Shown here one piece after another: positions 8,881 to 16,251 of a stretch of 45,944 nt of DNA. The notes below the pieces were generated by a model. It worked only from the letters and a program-made list of their open reading frames with translations, was not told the DNA's origin and did not search any database. Within the stretch, counting starts at the first letter, position 1, and the number at the start of each line of letters is the position of its first letter. The DNA lies in assembly GCA_017410325.1 (NCBI GenBank), contig JAFQRA010000025.1:1-45944 (forward strand). Direction: 5' to 3'. The stretch comes from Clostridia bacterium. GTDB lineage: Bacteria; Bacillota; Clostridia; Oscillospirales; Acutalibacteraceae. The position numbers were made by a program, and so were the translations under genes.

Positions 8881-8933
8881 ATCGGGGAATTCTCCTTTCA
8901 TATTTAATGCCTTTACAGGCATTGATTACAAAT

Positions 8934-9737
8934 TTAATCTTCGATATACTTATCGACGTTTGCGCTGTGCTCCTTCCACGTTACGGCATAGTGATAGTTC
9001 ATATCCTTATCCGTAAGGAAGAAGTAATAGTCGGTATCCTCGGGGTAAAGTGCGGCTTCAATTGCGCTTCTGCCGACGTTGGTTATAGGCCCTGCCGGCA
9101 AGCCGACGCGCTTATACGCATTATAAAGCTCGCTGTAAACGGAAATATCCTCAACATAGGGCTCGACGGAATTGCGAAGGTAGAAAACAGTTACGTCACA
9201 CTCGAGCTTACCGTAGGCGGAATCAAGCCTGTTGTGAAGCACTGAGGAAACCGTTTTCATCTCGGGGTCAAGCGCCTCCTCCTGAATAATTGAAGCTATG
9301 CGGATAACCTCGTCAAGCGTGTAGCCAAGCTCAGCAGCACGGTCAAAATCCGCCTGAGTGAGCTTATTTTCAAAATTATCAAGGAATTTCTTTAACACCG
9401 CCTGCGGATTCATATCGAAATAGAATTCGTAGGTATCGGGGAAAATATATCCCTCAAGCAGAAAAGGTCTTTCCTCGGGATTGTCTATGCCCTCGATAAA
9501 GTAATAGTCACCCTCCGGCGCATTGACAGCCGCCATAAAGTCCGCCGCGGCACAGACACCGTTCTGCTCTAAAAGGGCGGCAATTTCGCTGACGGTTGAG
9601 CCCTCGGGAAACATAACCCTGACGGTGGGAATGGCGGTAGTGGTCGGGCGAAGCTCCTCTTTTATTTTTTCAGCCGAACAGCCGAAAAGAGAAAATACGG
9701 ATAGTAACGCAAGAATTACGGTTAAAGTCCTTTTCAT
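8934..9737 (-). CDS. mltG: Endolytic transglycosylase MltG-like (YceG), lipoprotein form
   Basis: Peptidoglycan-cutting enzyme that ends glycan strand growth. The core motifs are present: EGYIFPDTYEF (about 95-105), ASIIQEEA with the invariant glutamate at 154, HNRL (168-171), GLPAGPITN (212-220) and ALYPEDTDYYFFL (229-241). The protein has 267 residues, short for the family (usually 330-400), lacking most of the N-terminal region. Most MltG proteins have a single membrane helix; here the N-terminus ends in LFGC at residues 17-20, a plausible lipobox. GGAGG is best spaced for the ATG at 9737; an ATG at 9743 touches the ribosome binding site. Promoter at 9762-9790. Confidence 0.9.
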   Translation of the reverse strand: MKRTLTVILALLSVFSLFGCSAEKIKEELRPTTTAIPTVRVMFPEGSTVSEIAALLEQNGVCAAADFMAAVNAPEGDYYFIEGIDNPEERPFLLEGYIFPDTYEFYFDMNPQAVLKKFLDNFENKLTQADFDRAAELGYTLDEVIRIASIIQEEALDPEMKTVSSVLHNRLDSAYGKLECDVTVFYLRNSVEPYVEDISVYSELYNAYKRVGLPAGPITNVGRSAIEAALYPEDTDYYFFLTDKDMNYHYAVTWKEHSANVDKYIED

Positions 9738-9761
9738 TCTCATCCTCCAACATACTGTGTA

Positions 9762-9790
9762 ATTATACTACATCTTTTTACACATTGCAA
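9762..9790 (-). promoter_or_regulatory. Promoter of the mltG-like gene
   Basis: Minus-strand TTGCAA (9790-9785), 17-base spacer, TATAAT (9767-9762). It is back to back with the tRNA promoter. Confidence 0.7.
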
Positions 9791-9793
9791 GGG

Positions 9794-9823
9794 TTGACAA
9801 AAATATTAATATTGTTTTATAAT
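9794..9823 (+). promoter_or_regulatory. Promoter of tRNA-Ala
   Basis: TTGACA at 9794-9799 and TATAAT at 9818-9823 with an 18-base spacer, about 20 bases before the mature tRNA. Confidence 0.75.
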
Positions 9824-9843
9824 CTATTTACAAAATTACATCT

Positions 9844-9919
9844 GGGCCCGTAGCTCAGCTGGGAGAGCGTACGGTTCGCATCCGTAAGGCCGAGGGTTCA
9901 ATTCCCTTCGGGTCCACCA
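9844..9919 (+). tRNA. tRNA-Ala (anticodon CGC)
   Basis: A 76-base cloverleaf with encoded CCA. The acceptor stem GGGCCCG (9844-9850) pairs with CGGGTCC (9909-9915) and includes the G3:U70 pair that is the identity element of alanine tRNAs. The D stem is GCTC/GAGC, the anticodon stem TACGG/CCGTA with loop TTCGCAT, and the T loop is TTCAATT. Anticodon CGC reads GCG codons. Confidence 0.96.
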
Positions 9920-9920
9920 C

Positions 9921-9946
9921 AAAAAGCACGCTTATGCGTGCTTTTT
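9921..9946 (+). terminator. tRNA terminator
   Basis: AAAAAGCACGC (9921-9931) and GCGTGCTTTTT (9936-9946) form a perfect 11-base stem with loop TTAT directly after the CCA end. Confidence 0.92.
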
Positions 9947-9970
9947 CAACTAAATCCGTCTTCGTCTATT

Positions 9971-10047
9971 GTAGGGACAATTCATGAATTGTCCGCCGTA
10001 AAAGAGATATGAAGGTAAATTACGGGCGATTCGTGAATCGCCTCTAC
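9971..10047. repeat. Two-hairpin repeat, copy B
   Basis: Starts GTAGGG (9971) and ends CTCTAC (10047). The left hairpin is GGACAATTC-AT-GAATTGTCC (9975-9994); the right is GGCGATTC-GT-GAATCGCC (10025-10042). Stems differ from copy A but layout and ends are the same. Confidence 0.8.
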
Positions 10048-10076
10048 TACATTGTAACATCTTAAAGTTGACTTTT

Positions 10077-10144
10077 GTAGGGGCGGATATTATCCGCCCG
10101 TGCTGATATTGCTCGGTTTGCTGGCGGCTGATAGCCGCCCCTAC
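10077..10144. repeat. Two-hairpin repeat, copy C
   Basis: Starts GTAGGG and ends CCCTAC. The left hairpin is GGGCGGAT-ATT-ATCCGCCC (10081-10099); the right is GGCGGCT-GAT-AGCCGCC (10123-10139), nearly identical to the right hairpin of copy A. Confidence 0.82.
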
Positions 10145-10150
10145 AGTGAA

Positions 10151-10331
10151 GTTTTAGTTGTTACAGCGTACTACTTGGTTATTATATCAATTAAAAACAT
10201 ATCGTAGGGAAGAGGCTTACTCCTTCCGATAAGTTTAATCAGACTTTACGGCAGGAGCGAGCCCCTGCCCTACATTACACTCTCAAAAAAAGAATTATAA
10301 TTGTAATGTTTTAGTAGTTACAAAGCACTAC
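10151..10331 (+). repeat. Pair of 24-base direct repeats around copy D
   Basis: The segments 10151-10174 and 10308-10331 match at 20 of 24 positions (both begin GTTTTAGT and end ACTAC). They flank two-hairpin copy D. A related inverted stretch (TGTAACATCTTAAAG) lies at about 10054-10068, left of copy C. No gene is seen in 9947-10383; it is filled by these repeats. Confidence 0.65.
10204..10273. repeat. Two-hairpin repeat, copy D
   Basis: Starts GTAGGG and ends CCCTAC. The left hairpin is GGGAAGAG/CTCCTTCC with a one-base bulge (10207-10227); the right is GGCAGG/CCTGCC (about 10250-10269) with an imperfect GC extension. Stem sequences are unrelated to those of A-C. Confidence 0.72.
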
Positions 10332-10383
10332 AAGTCTTCACCCTGAAGTTTTACAGTATAATCAGCACCAAGGAAGTGATAGT

Positions 10384-10728
10384 GTGCACTATGATACAGA
10401 GTTCTGGAATGCATTAGACGAATTGGTAAGCAATTCGGAAATTGTGATTGACAGACCCAAAGGAACTTCACACCCGAAATATCCCGATTTCGTTTATCGG
10501 GTAGATTACGGATATCTGAAGGACACGTCATCTATGGACGGTGCGGGAATAGACGTATGGGTCGGAAGCGGCGAAAAGAAGGTTGATGCAATAATGTGCA
10601 TTGTTGATTTGATGAAGAAAGATTCAGAAATTAAAATATTAATCGGATGCACAGAGGAAGAAAAGTCCATCGTATACGAAACACACAACGAAACACAGTT
10701 TATGAAAGGTGTTTTGATACGCAGATAA
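10384..10728 (+). CDS. Small inorganic pyrophosphatase-like protein
   Basis: A 114-residue protein similar to the core of family I soluble pyrophosphatases. It has DRPKGTSHP (about 23-31) and YRVDYGYLKDTSSMDGAGIDV (about 38-58), corresponding to the family's Tyr-Gly-Tyr and D-x-x-x-x-D metal-binding signature. At 114 residues it is much shorter than normal enzymes (about 175), so pyrophosphate hydrolysis is not assured. The start is GTG, seven bases after AAGGAAG (10370-10376). It is followed after 22 bases by another gene with its own AAGGAG site, so both are probably cotranscribed. It sits just downstream of a repeat-filled region next to a tRNA gene. Confidence 0.75.
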   Translation: MHYDTEFWNALDELVSNSEIVIDRPKGTSHPKYPDFVYRVDYGYLKDTSSMDGAGIDVWVGSGEKKVDAIMCIVDLMKKDSEIKILIGCTEEEKSIVYETHNETQFMKGVLIRR

Positions 10729-10750
10729 ACACGTTTTAAGGAGAACAAAA

Positions 10751-11293
10751 ATGCTTTTATATCACGGTTCCTGTGTTGGGGGTCTGACTCAATTAAAGCC
10801 GTTTTTATCCGAGCACGGGAAGGCTTACGTTTATCTGTCGAGCAACCCCGTTGTTGCTCTGCTGTACGCTGTTAAGCCCGTGCCAAAGCCTTTCAGCTTT
10901 TACCCCTACGGCTTTGACTCAGGCAAGGTTATTTACAGCGAATACTTCGAGGACTGCTTTAAAAAGCTTTACCAAGGCAAGACGGGTTTTCTGTACGAAT
11001 GTGAGGTTGCGGAAAACGCCGAAAATGCAACGGCAATCAACTGCGCCTACACAACCGAAAGCCCTGTCAAGGTATGTAAATGCATTGAAATTAAAGATAT
11101 TTATGAAAAATTTGCCGAGTACCGGAAAGAAGGTTTATTCGATATAAAGCCTTTTGACCGCATACCGGAAAAGGAAATGACTTTTGTGCTTGACGATATG
11201 AGAAGCACTATTGAAAAATACGGCCTGAAAAATGATATGAATAATCCGATGAGTAAATTTATTGCGGAAAATTTTCCGATGCTGTGGAATTGA
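10751..11293 (+). CDS. Conserved hypothetical protein, possible ADP-ribosyltransferase-like fold
   Basis: A 180-residue cytoplasmic protein with no signal peptide. The N-terminus reads LLYHGS (2-7), followed after about 20 residues by VYLSSNPVVALLYA (27-40) and later GFLYECEV (about 79-86). This order (xYHGS, then a strand-helix ending in Ala/Tyr, then an acidic strand) is reminiscent of ADP-ribosyltransferase-fold proteins such as DUF3990 or KptA relatives, but the residues are not diagnostic. I do not recognise the family with certainty. AAGGAG at 10738-10743 serves translation. It forms a two-gene unit with the pyrophosphatase-like gene and ends at a terminator. Confidence 0.7.
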   Translation: MLLYHGSCVGGLTQLKPFLSEHGKAYVYLSSNPVVALLYAVKPVPKPFSFYPYGFDSGKVIYSEYFEDCFKKLYQGKTGFLYECEVAENAENATAINCAYTTESPVKVCKCIEIKDIYEKFAEYRKEGLFDIKPFDRIPEKEMTFVLDDMRSTIEKYGLKNDMNNPMSKFIAENFPMLWN

Positions 11294-11298
11294 TTATT

Positions 11299-11333
11299 AA
11301 AGCTCCCTTGTTCGATTGAACAAGAGAGCTTTT
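11299..11333. terminator. Bidirectional terminator
   Basis: AAAGCTC-CC-TTGTTC pairs with GAACAA-GA-GAGCTTT around GATT, with T runs on both strands, between convergent genes ending at 11293 and 11346. Confidence 0.85.
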
Positions 11334-11345
11334 AATAATATTATC

Positions 11346-12368
11346 TTATTTAGCGTTGACGATATCGTTTACCATATCGGGGTAGTCGGACATAATACAG
11401 TCTGCACCGTTATTGGTGAGGTACTCAACCGCTTCGGCATCGTTGATAGTCCAGTACTGTGCGGCAATATTGTACTTGTGGGCGTAGTTGATGCACTGCT
11501 TTGTGCCCAGGTTGATAAGGCCGTCTGCTGCGCTGTGGCCGTAGGGAATCTGAAGCGCAACGTAAGTGGGGTTAACATCGTTCAGATCCCAATCCATTCT
11601 TGCGTAAATGTAGAACTGAAGAACTTCGATAACGCCTGCCGAACGGGGCATATCGGGATATTTGTTTTCCATATAGTAGGAAACGGCAAGCTTGGAGGAG
11701 GCCCAGATTGCCCTGTCCTCTATCCCCTTTTCGTAAACGAGCTCATAGAGCTTGTCCGCCGCCTCAAAGCCCTGCGTACCGGTGCTCTTGATTTCGATAA
11801 TGTAGCGGAATTCTCTGCCCTCGGCATTGGCTTCAATAAGGTCGATAACCTCCTCACAGGTGGGAACACGCAGGTTGTCGGGAATATCGTCGCCGCGAAG
11901 ACCTCTGTAGGGATATTCGCCGTTGAGCTGGAAGTTTTCACCCATATTGAGCTGCTTTGCCTCGGCAAGAGTAAGGTCGGAGGCATAAACGGAATCGTGG
12001 CCGTAAACCTCGACCGCGTTCGTGGTTGAATCGTAAGTAAGGTCGTGAAGAACTATAAGCTCGCCGTCAGCGGTAAGCTGAACGTCAAACTCAAAAGTGT
12101 CAACGCCGTATTCCTCGTTATTTGCCAGCATCGTTTCAAACGCCATAAGCGTGTTCTGCGGTGCTACGCCGGCACCCGAACGGTGAGCGGAAATATCGGG
12201 GTTTTTGTATTCGACAATATAAGGATTGGTTGCGTTTTCATTAATAACGACCTCGGTGCCTGCTTTGTCGTCTGCACCCATTGTGAAAACAAGGGGAAGT
12301 GCAACGATAACGGAAAGCAGAGCGTGATAAACGTTTTTAAAAAGCATAAGTACGCCTAAAATATTCAT
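11346..12368 (-). CDS. Exported glycerophosphodiester phosphodiesterase (GDPD 1)
   Basis: Hydrolyses glycerophosphodiesters to glycerol-3-phosphate and an alcohol. A hydrophobic N-terminus (about residues 5-30) directs export. The TIM-barrel motifs are SAHRSGAGVAPQNT (60-73, catalytic His62-Arg63), EFDVQ (93-97, metal-binding Glu/Asp) and VLHD (106-109, second catalytic His). The C-terminal strand ends with YLTNNGADCIMSDYPD. It lies 27 bases after a second GDPD gene on the same strand and starts after AAGGAGAAA. Likely substrates outside the cell are deacylated phospholipids or glycerophosphate-type wall polymers; this is inference. Confidence 0.92.
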   Translation of the reverse strand: MNILGVLMLFKNVYHALLSVIVALPLVFTMGADDKAGTEVVINENATNPYIVEYKNPDISAHRSGAGVAPQNTLMAFETMLANNEEYGVDTFEFDVQLTADGELIVLHDLTYDSTTNAVEVYGHDSVYASDLTLAEAKQLNMGENFQLNGEYPYRGLRGDDIPDNLRVPTCEEVIDLIEANAEGREFRYIIEIKSTGTQGFEAADKLYELVYEKGIEDRAIWASSKLAVSYYMENKYPDMPRSAGVIEVLQFYIYARMDWDLNDVNPTYVALQIPYGHSAADGLINLGTKQCINYAHKYNIAAQYWTINDAEAVEYLTNNGADCIMSDYPDMVNDIVNAK

Positions 12369-12395
12369 TGTAATTTCTCCTTAAGTTGGCTGGAA

Positions 12396-13241
12396 TCAGT
12401 TGCAGAGGATATCGGTTTCTATATATCTGATACCCATATCGTAAAGCTTTTTTGCTTCCTCAACGGTATTTACCGTCCAGAAAGAAGCCGGAACGCCTGC
12501 ATCAATTGCAAGCTGTATGCTTTCCGTTGTGTTGTCCTCAAAATCGGGTGAAAGCCATACGTTGCCGCCGAGTGACTTTGCTTCTTCAATGGTCTTGGGG
12601 GTAATTTCGTCAATGAGATACCACAGCTCTATATCGGCGTCAAGCTCACGGATTTTCTTAAGCTGTTCAAGGTCAAATGAAATAATAATCGCCTGTTCTT
12701 TGAGGCCCTTTGCCTTTACGGAATCAACTATTTTGTAAAGCAAATCGTAATTGTCGCCCTTAATTTCAATCTGCGGACGGGTGCTTGTACCGACGAAAAC
12801 GTCGAGATATTCGTCAAGCGTGGGAATTGTCAGCCCCTCCTGCCAGAAGTTAACGCCCCATTTATAGCTGAAGGTCTTGAGCTCGGCAAGCGTAAACTCC
12901 GAAACCTCGCCGGTCTGGCAGAACCAGGTATCAATCGAGCTGTTGTGAATAAGCACCCACTCGTTATCCTTGGTAAGGCGGATATCACACTCGGCGGTAT
13001 AGTAGCCCAGCTCAACAGCAGCCTCGTAAGCGGGAACTGTATTTTCGGGCGCACGCGCAGTAACGCCCCTGTGTGCGGTAAGGTAAACGGGATCCTCATC
13101 CGTGCCGACACCGTACTCGCTGAGTGAAATCAGCTCCTTGGGCTGGTTGAAAAGCTTAACTACGTTAAGGCAGGGCAGCCACGGGCACATATAAATCGGT
13201 ACAAGAATAAGCGTTATGATTTTGTTGATAATCGGAATCAT
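12396..13241 (-). CDS. Membrane-anchored glycerophosphodiester phosphodiesterase (GDPD 2)
   Basis: Second GDPD-family TIM barrel of 281 residues with a short hydrophobic N-terminus (about 5-28) that is more likely an anchor than a cleaved signal. Motifs: TAHRGVTARAPENT (55-68, His57-Arg58), AECDIRL (83-89) and LIHNSSIDTW (97-106). The usual HD at the second histidine is HN here, so activity may be altered; GDPD 1 keeps HD. First gene of a two-GDPD operon with a promoter at 13271-13298 and AAAGGAGAA before the ATG. The two proteins are only distantly alike, so this is not a recent duplication. Confidence 0.9.
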   Translation of the reverse strand: MIPIINKIITLILVPIYMCPWLPCLNVVKLFNQPKELISLSEYGVGTDEDPVYLTAHRGVTARAPENTVPAYEAAVELGYYTAECDIRLTKDNEWVLIHNSSIDTWFCQTGEVSEFTLAELKTFSYKWGVNFWQEGLTIPTLDEYLDVFVGTSTRPQIEIKGDNYDLLYKIVDSVKAKGLKEQAIIISFDLEQLKKIRELDADIELWYLIDEITPKTIEEAKSLGGNVWLSPDFEDNTTESIQLAIDAGVPASFWTVNTVEEAKKLYDMGIRYIETDILCN

Positions 13242-13270
13242 ATTTTTTCTCCTTTAGCATTAATAGAAAC

Positions 13271-13298
13271 ATTATATCACAATGGAATATTTTGTCCA
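13271..13298 (-). promoter_or_regulatory. Promoter of the GDPD operon
   Basis: Minus-strand TGGACA (13298-13293), 16-base spacer, TATAAT (13276-13271), 30 bases before the start codon. Confidence 0.65.
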
Positions 13299-13478
13299 CG
13301 ACCGAAATAAACAAATTATTATAATTATTATATTTATTTTTCACAAAAAACTGCACTTCTAATTGTTTCTAATTACGAATTTCCTAAAGGAAGAATAATT
13401 AATAAAATATTCATTGATTTTTAAAGTAAAAAAATGATAACATAACAAAAACATTATATTTTAAACGGAGTGACATCT

Positions 13479-14717
13479 ATGAATATTTTAATGTCCATCG
13501 TCGGCTTTATTCTGGCTGTGCTTACTCCCATTGCCAATCTTATACTGACCGACCCTACGGCACCCTTCGACAAGGAGGTAGCCGCTGTTGAAGAAAAGGT
13601 CGGCGGCTTTATGAAGGGTATCTGCCACACAGACCGCGAGTACGAGCTTATCACGGGAGCAAACATTGAATGGCTGCGTGAGGATATCCCCATTCCCATA
13701 GCTCCCGACGGCAGCCGCAATATTTATTACGACTACTGGAAAGCGGAAATGCAGAAATACGTGGATAACGGCATTCGCATTATGGGCGTTACCCCCTACC
13801 CCGATGACTATATTGCAGTCGGCCTTGACCCGAGAAACCCCGAAAACGAGGAAAAGATAAAAGAAATTGCAGTTTTCTATCTTGAAGACCTCAAGGGTAT
13901 AGTTGATGCTTATCAGATTACCAACGAAATGGGTGTTGACCGCTTCACAGAGCCGCTTACGCTTGAAGAGGCGGCAAGATTCATCGGTATTCAGCTTGAA
14001 GCCATGTACCCTGTCAAGGGCGATATAATTACCGGCTACAACCTTTGTGCACAGGCAATGCTTCAGCTGCCGGGACTTATGAGGGAATATCACCAATACT
14101 GCGATTACGTAGGAATTGACGTATATCTCGGCTGCTTCGAAAACATAACCAAAAACGCAGCTATGTACCTGACGGCTCTCAAATACGTGCGCTTTGCCAC
14201 GGGCAAGCCCGTAATGATGTGCGAATTCGGCTATATCGGACTCGGTGAGCCGAAGAGCGCTGCAGAAAAGAAGGAAATTCTTGAAGGCTACGGCTATTCA
14301 AGCGAAATGGAAGCAATTGCGGATATTGACAATTTCATTGCACAGCTTCCGCCCGACATCAAGGAAGAATTCGACGAATACTACGCCGACCTGAGTGCGG
14401 AGGAAAAAGGTGCTCTCCTTTTTGACGGCGAATACAGCAACCACATTTACTGCGAGCTTGCAGAGGGAATCGGTCTCTATGGCTTTGAGCACACGGCAGA
14501 GGGCCAGGCAAAATTCTACGAGTACATCATTCCCAAAATCGAAAACCTTGATTACGTTATAGGCGCATTTGTTTACGAATGGCAGGACAACGGCAGGTGC
14601 TACGTATGCGGCCAGAACGAATGCCCCGTAGAAACAAAGTGGGGTATCGTTGATTACGAGGGCAACCCGAAGCCTGCATATTACGCTGTACAGAAGGCTT
14701 TCGGCGAAATTGACTGA
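13479..14717 (+). CDS. Clan GH-A glycosidase-like protein 1, membrane anchored, with C-x2-C-x4-C motif
   Basis: A 412-residue protein with an N-terminal hydrophobic anchor (about 1-24) and a TIM-barrel glycosidase pattern. ITNEMG (147-152) carries the Asn-Glu pair expected for the acid/base after strand 4, and MCEFGY (247-252) the nucleophile Glu249 after strand 7. VGIDVYLGCF lies between. Near the C-terminus is Cys374-x2-Cys377-x4-Cys382, then PVETKWGIVD and GNPKPAYYAV, typical of barrel-closing segments. The paralogue at 28934-30178 shares all of these. The ATG at 13479 is nine bases from GGAG; a GTG at 13470 overlaps the ribosome binding site. GH family and substrate are not determined. 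Confidence 0.8.
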   Translation: MNILMSIVGFILAVLTPIANLILTDPTAPFDKEVAAVEEKVGGFMKGICHTDREYELITGANIEWLREDIPIPIAPDGSRNIYYDYWKAEMQKYVDNGIRIMGVTPYPDDYIAVGLDPRNPENEEKIKEIAVFYLEDLKGIVDAYQITNEMGVDRFTEPLTLEEAARFIGIQLEAMYPVKGDIITGYNLCAQAMLQLPGLMREYHQYCDYVGIDVYLGCFENITKNAAMYLTALKYVRFATGKPVMMCEFGYIGLGEPKSAAEKKEILEGYGYSSEMEAIADIDNFIAQLPPDIKEEFDEYYADLSAEEKGALLFDGEYSNHIYCELAEGIGLYGFEHTAEGQAKFYEYIIPKIENLDYVIGAFVYEWQDNGRCYVCGQNECPVETKWGIVDYEGNPKPAYYAVQKAFGEID

Positions 14718-14738
14718 CAATTCTTCATAATAAACACT

Positions 14739-14770
14739 AACGGCAGGGCTTACACCCTGCCGTTAATTTT
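14739..14770. terminator. Bidirectional terminator
   Basis: AACGGCAGGG (14739-14748) pairs with CCCTGCCGTT (14755-14764), followed by AATTTT, between convergent genes. Confidence 0.88.
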
Positions 14771-14784
14771 GTTTTGATTGAGTT

Positions 14785-16056
14785 TTAGAGAATGAAACCG
14801 AAGAACAGACTCTGGAACCAATATGTAAGCTTCTGGAAGAAGAACATAATCTGTGCCCAGATGCCGTCGCCGACCATATCAACCTGAGTATAAATTTCCA
14901 TATATACCGCACCGGTTTCGTAGTCCTCGTAATAGAAAACTTCATCGTCACTAAGCTGACGGCCGTTGAGCGTTACGGTTTCAAGGCGTTCATGATGAGG
15001 TAAGAAATAGCCTTCTTCGGGGGTCATATAAATAAATATGTTGTAGATATTGCCCTGCTCAAAGCTGTCGTAAACGAAGTTGCCGAAGTAATCGTAAACC
15101 TCTACGGAATAGTAATCTTCGCCAAGGAAGGAAAGACCCTCGGTGTTGATTGTAACGTAATTCTGCCAATCAAAAACGGGCATACCTTCAAGGTTTTCGC
15201 TGAGCGTAATATCAACTCTTTCGATGTACTTGGGCTCTTTTGCCGTTACCGTTGTTTCGAGCTTGATGTACTCGTACTGAGTATCCTCATACTCGTACGT
15301 ACCAAGCGTATAATCAACATCGTTTCCGCTCAGCTTTACGCTGTCAAGTGCGGCCTCGCCTGCTTCGTTCTTTTTGAACTCGCAGTTTTTCTTGGCAGTA
15401 AGCCACAGTTCTACGGTGTATTCCTCGCCCGAAACAAATTCGCCGATTACTGGGTTGCCGTCCTTATCGTAAGCACGCACGGTATCTGCCTCGCCGTACA
15501 GAGCTTCGATACCCTGTGAATTGATTTTGAGATATCTGTACCAATCGGAAACAGCCATATCGCCGTATATATTGAGTGAGGCATCTACGCTTTCTATCGT
15601 GCCGCCGATAACGAGCTCATATATAACTGCGGTAACGGTAATTTTAACTGTAAGAACCTGTGCACTTTCTACCATTACTTCCGCAGGCTCGCCATTGACG
15701 GTAACGGATTCGAATTCTTCTGCGCTGTCCGGGAATGAATAGCCGTCCTTAGGCTCAAGACAGATTGTAATTAAATAGGTTTCGCCCATTTCATAAGTGC
15801 CGGTAATCATTTCGTCTTCGCCGATTACGAGAACACCTAAGCCGTACTCCTCCATCGTTTCGGAAACAGCTATGCCTTCGGTCTGAATTGAAAGCTGCTC
15901 TGCCCAGTCCTCAAAGCTGTCGCCGGGCTTTGCGTTGAAATTCAACTCAATGGTGTCAATTTCCGTATCGGCTGCCGCAAAGGCACCGAAGCTGAAAACG
16001 GAAAAGACCATTACAAGGGACATAAGCAATGATAAACCGATTTTGAACTTTTTCAT
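14785..16056 (-). CDS. Secreted protein with three beta-rich repeats and hydrophobic C-terminus
   Basis: A 423-residue exported protein of unknown function. The signal peptide ends near AFAAADTE (about residue 28). Three related domains of about 110 residues begin at IDTIELNFNAKPGDSFEDW (about 34), IESVDASLNIYGDMAVSDW (about 153) and IERVDITLSENLEGMPVFDW (about 280). Each has the D-W helix start, an IxTEGI-like strand and a later ExGxxY segment. The C-terminus (about 393-423) is rich in Phe, Trp, Leu and Ile and may associate with the membrane. Glutamate and aspartate are abundant. The gene stands alone between a terminator and a divergent flavoprotein gene. Domain family not recognised. Confidence 0.78.
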   Translation of the reverse strand: MKKFKIGLSLLMSLVMVFSVFSFGAFAAADTEIDTIELNFNAKPGDSFEDWAEQLSIQTEGIAVSETMEEYGLGVLVIGEDEMITGTYEMGETYLITICLEPKDGYSFPDSAEEFESVTVNGEPAEVMVESAQVLTVKITVTAVIYELVIGGTIESVDASLNIYGDMAVSDWYRYLKINSQGIEALYGEADTVRAYDKDGNPVIGEFVSGEEYTVELWLTAKKNCEFKKNEAGEAALDSVKLSGNDVDYTLGTYEYEDTQYEYIKLETTVTAKEPKYIERVDITLSENLEGMPVFDWQNYVTINTEGLSFLGEDYYSVEVYDYFGNFVYDSFEQGNIYNIFIYMTPEEGYFLPHHERLETVTLNGRQLSDDEVFYYEDYETGAVYMEIYTQVDMVGDGIWAQIMFFFQKLTYWFQSLFFGFIL

Positions 16057-16251
16057 AATTTTTTCTCCTTTATGTTTTTGGCGGTAAATTCTTCCGTCAA
16101 TTTTAGATTAGCACATCAGATTGGAATTATATTTCTAATTAAGAATTAATAATTAATAAGAAATAAAGATTACCGTAAAAAAGCATTTTTTACTTGAATT
16201 TTAATGTTTATTTCGTTACAATTCAGTTATAACAAGCGGGAGGTAAAAGCT

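Noticed and set aside
9971-10331. Possible CRISPR array in the repeat region
   Set aside because: Repeats differ in sequence, are hairpin pairs of variable stems without regular equal-length spacers, and no cas gene is present.
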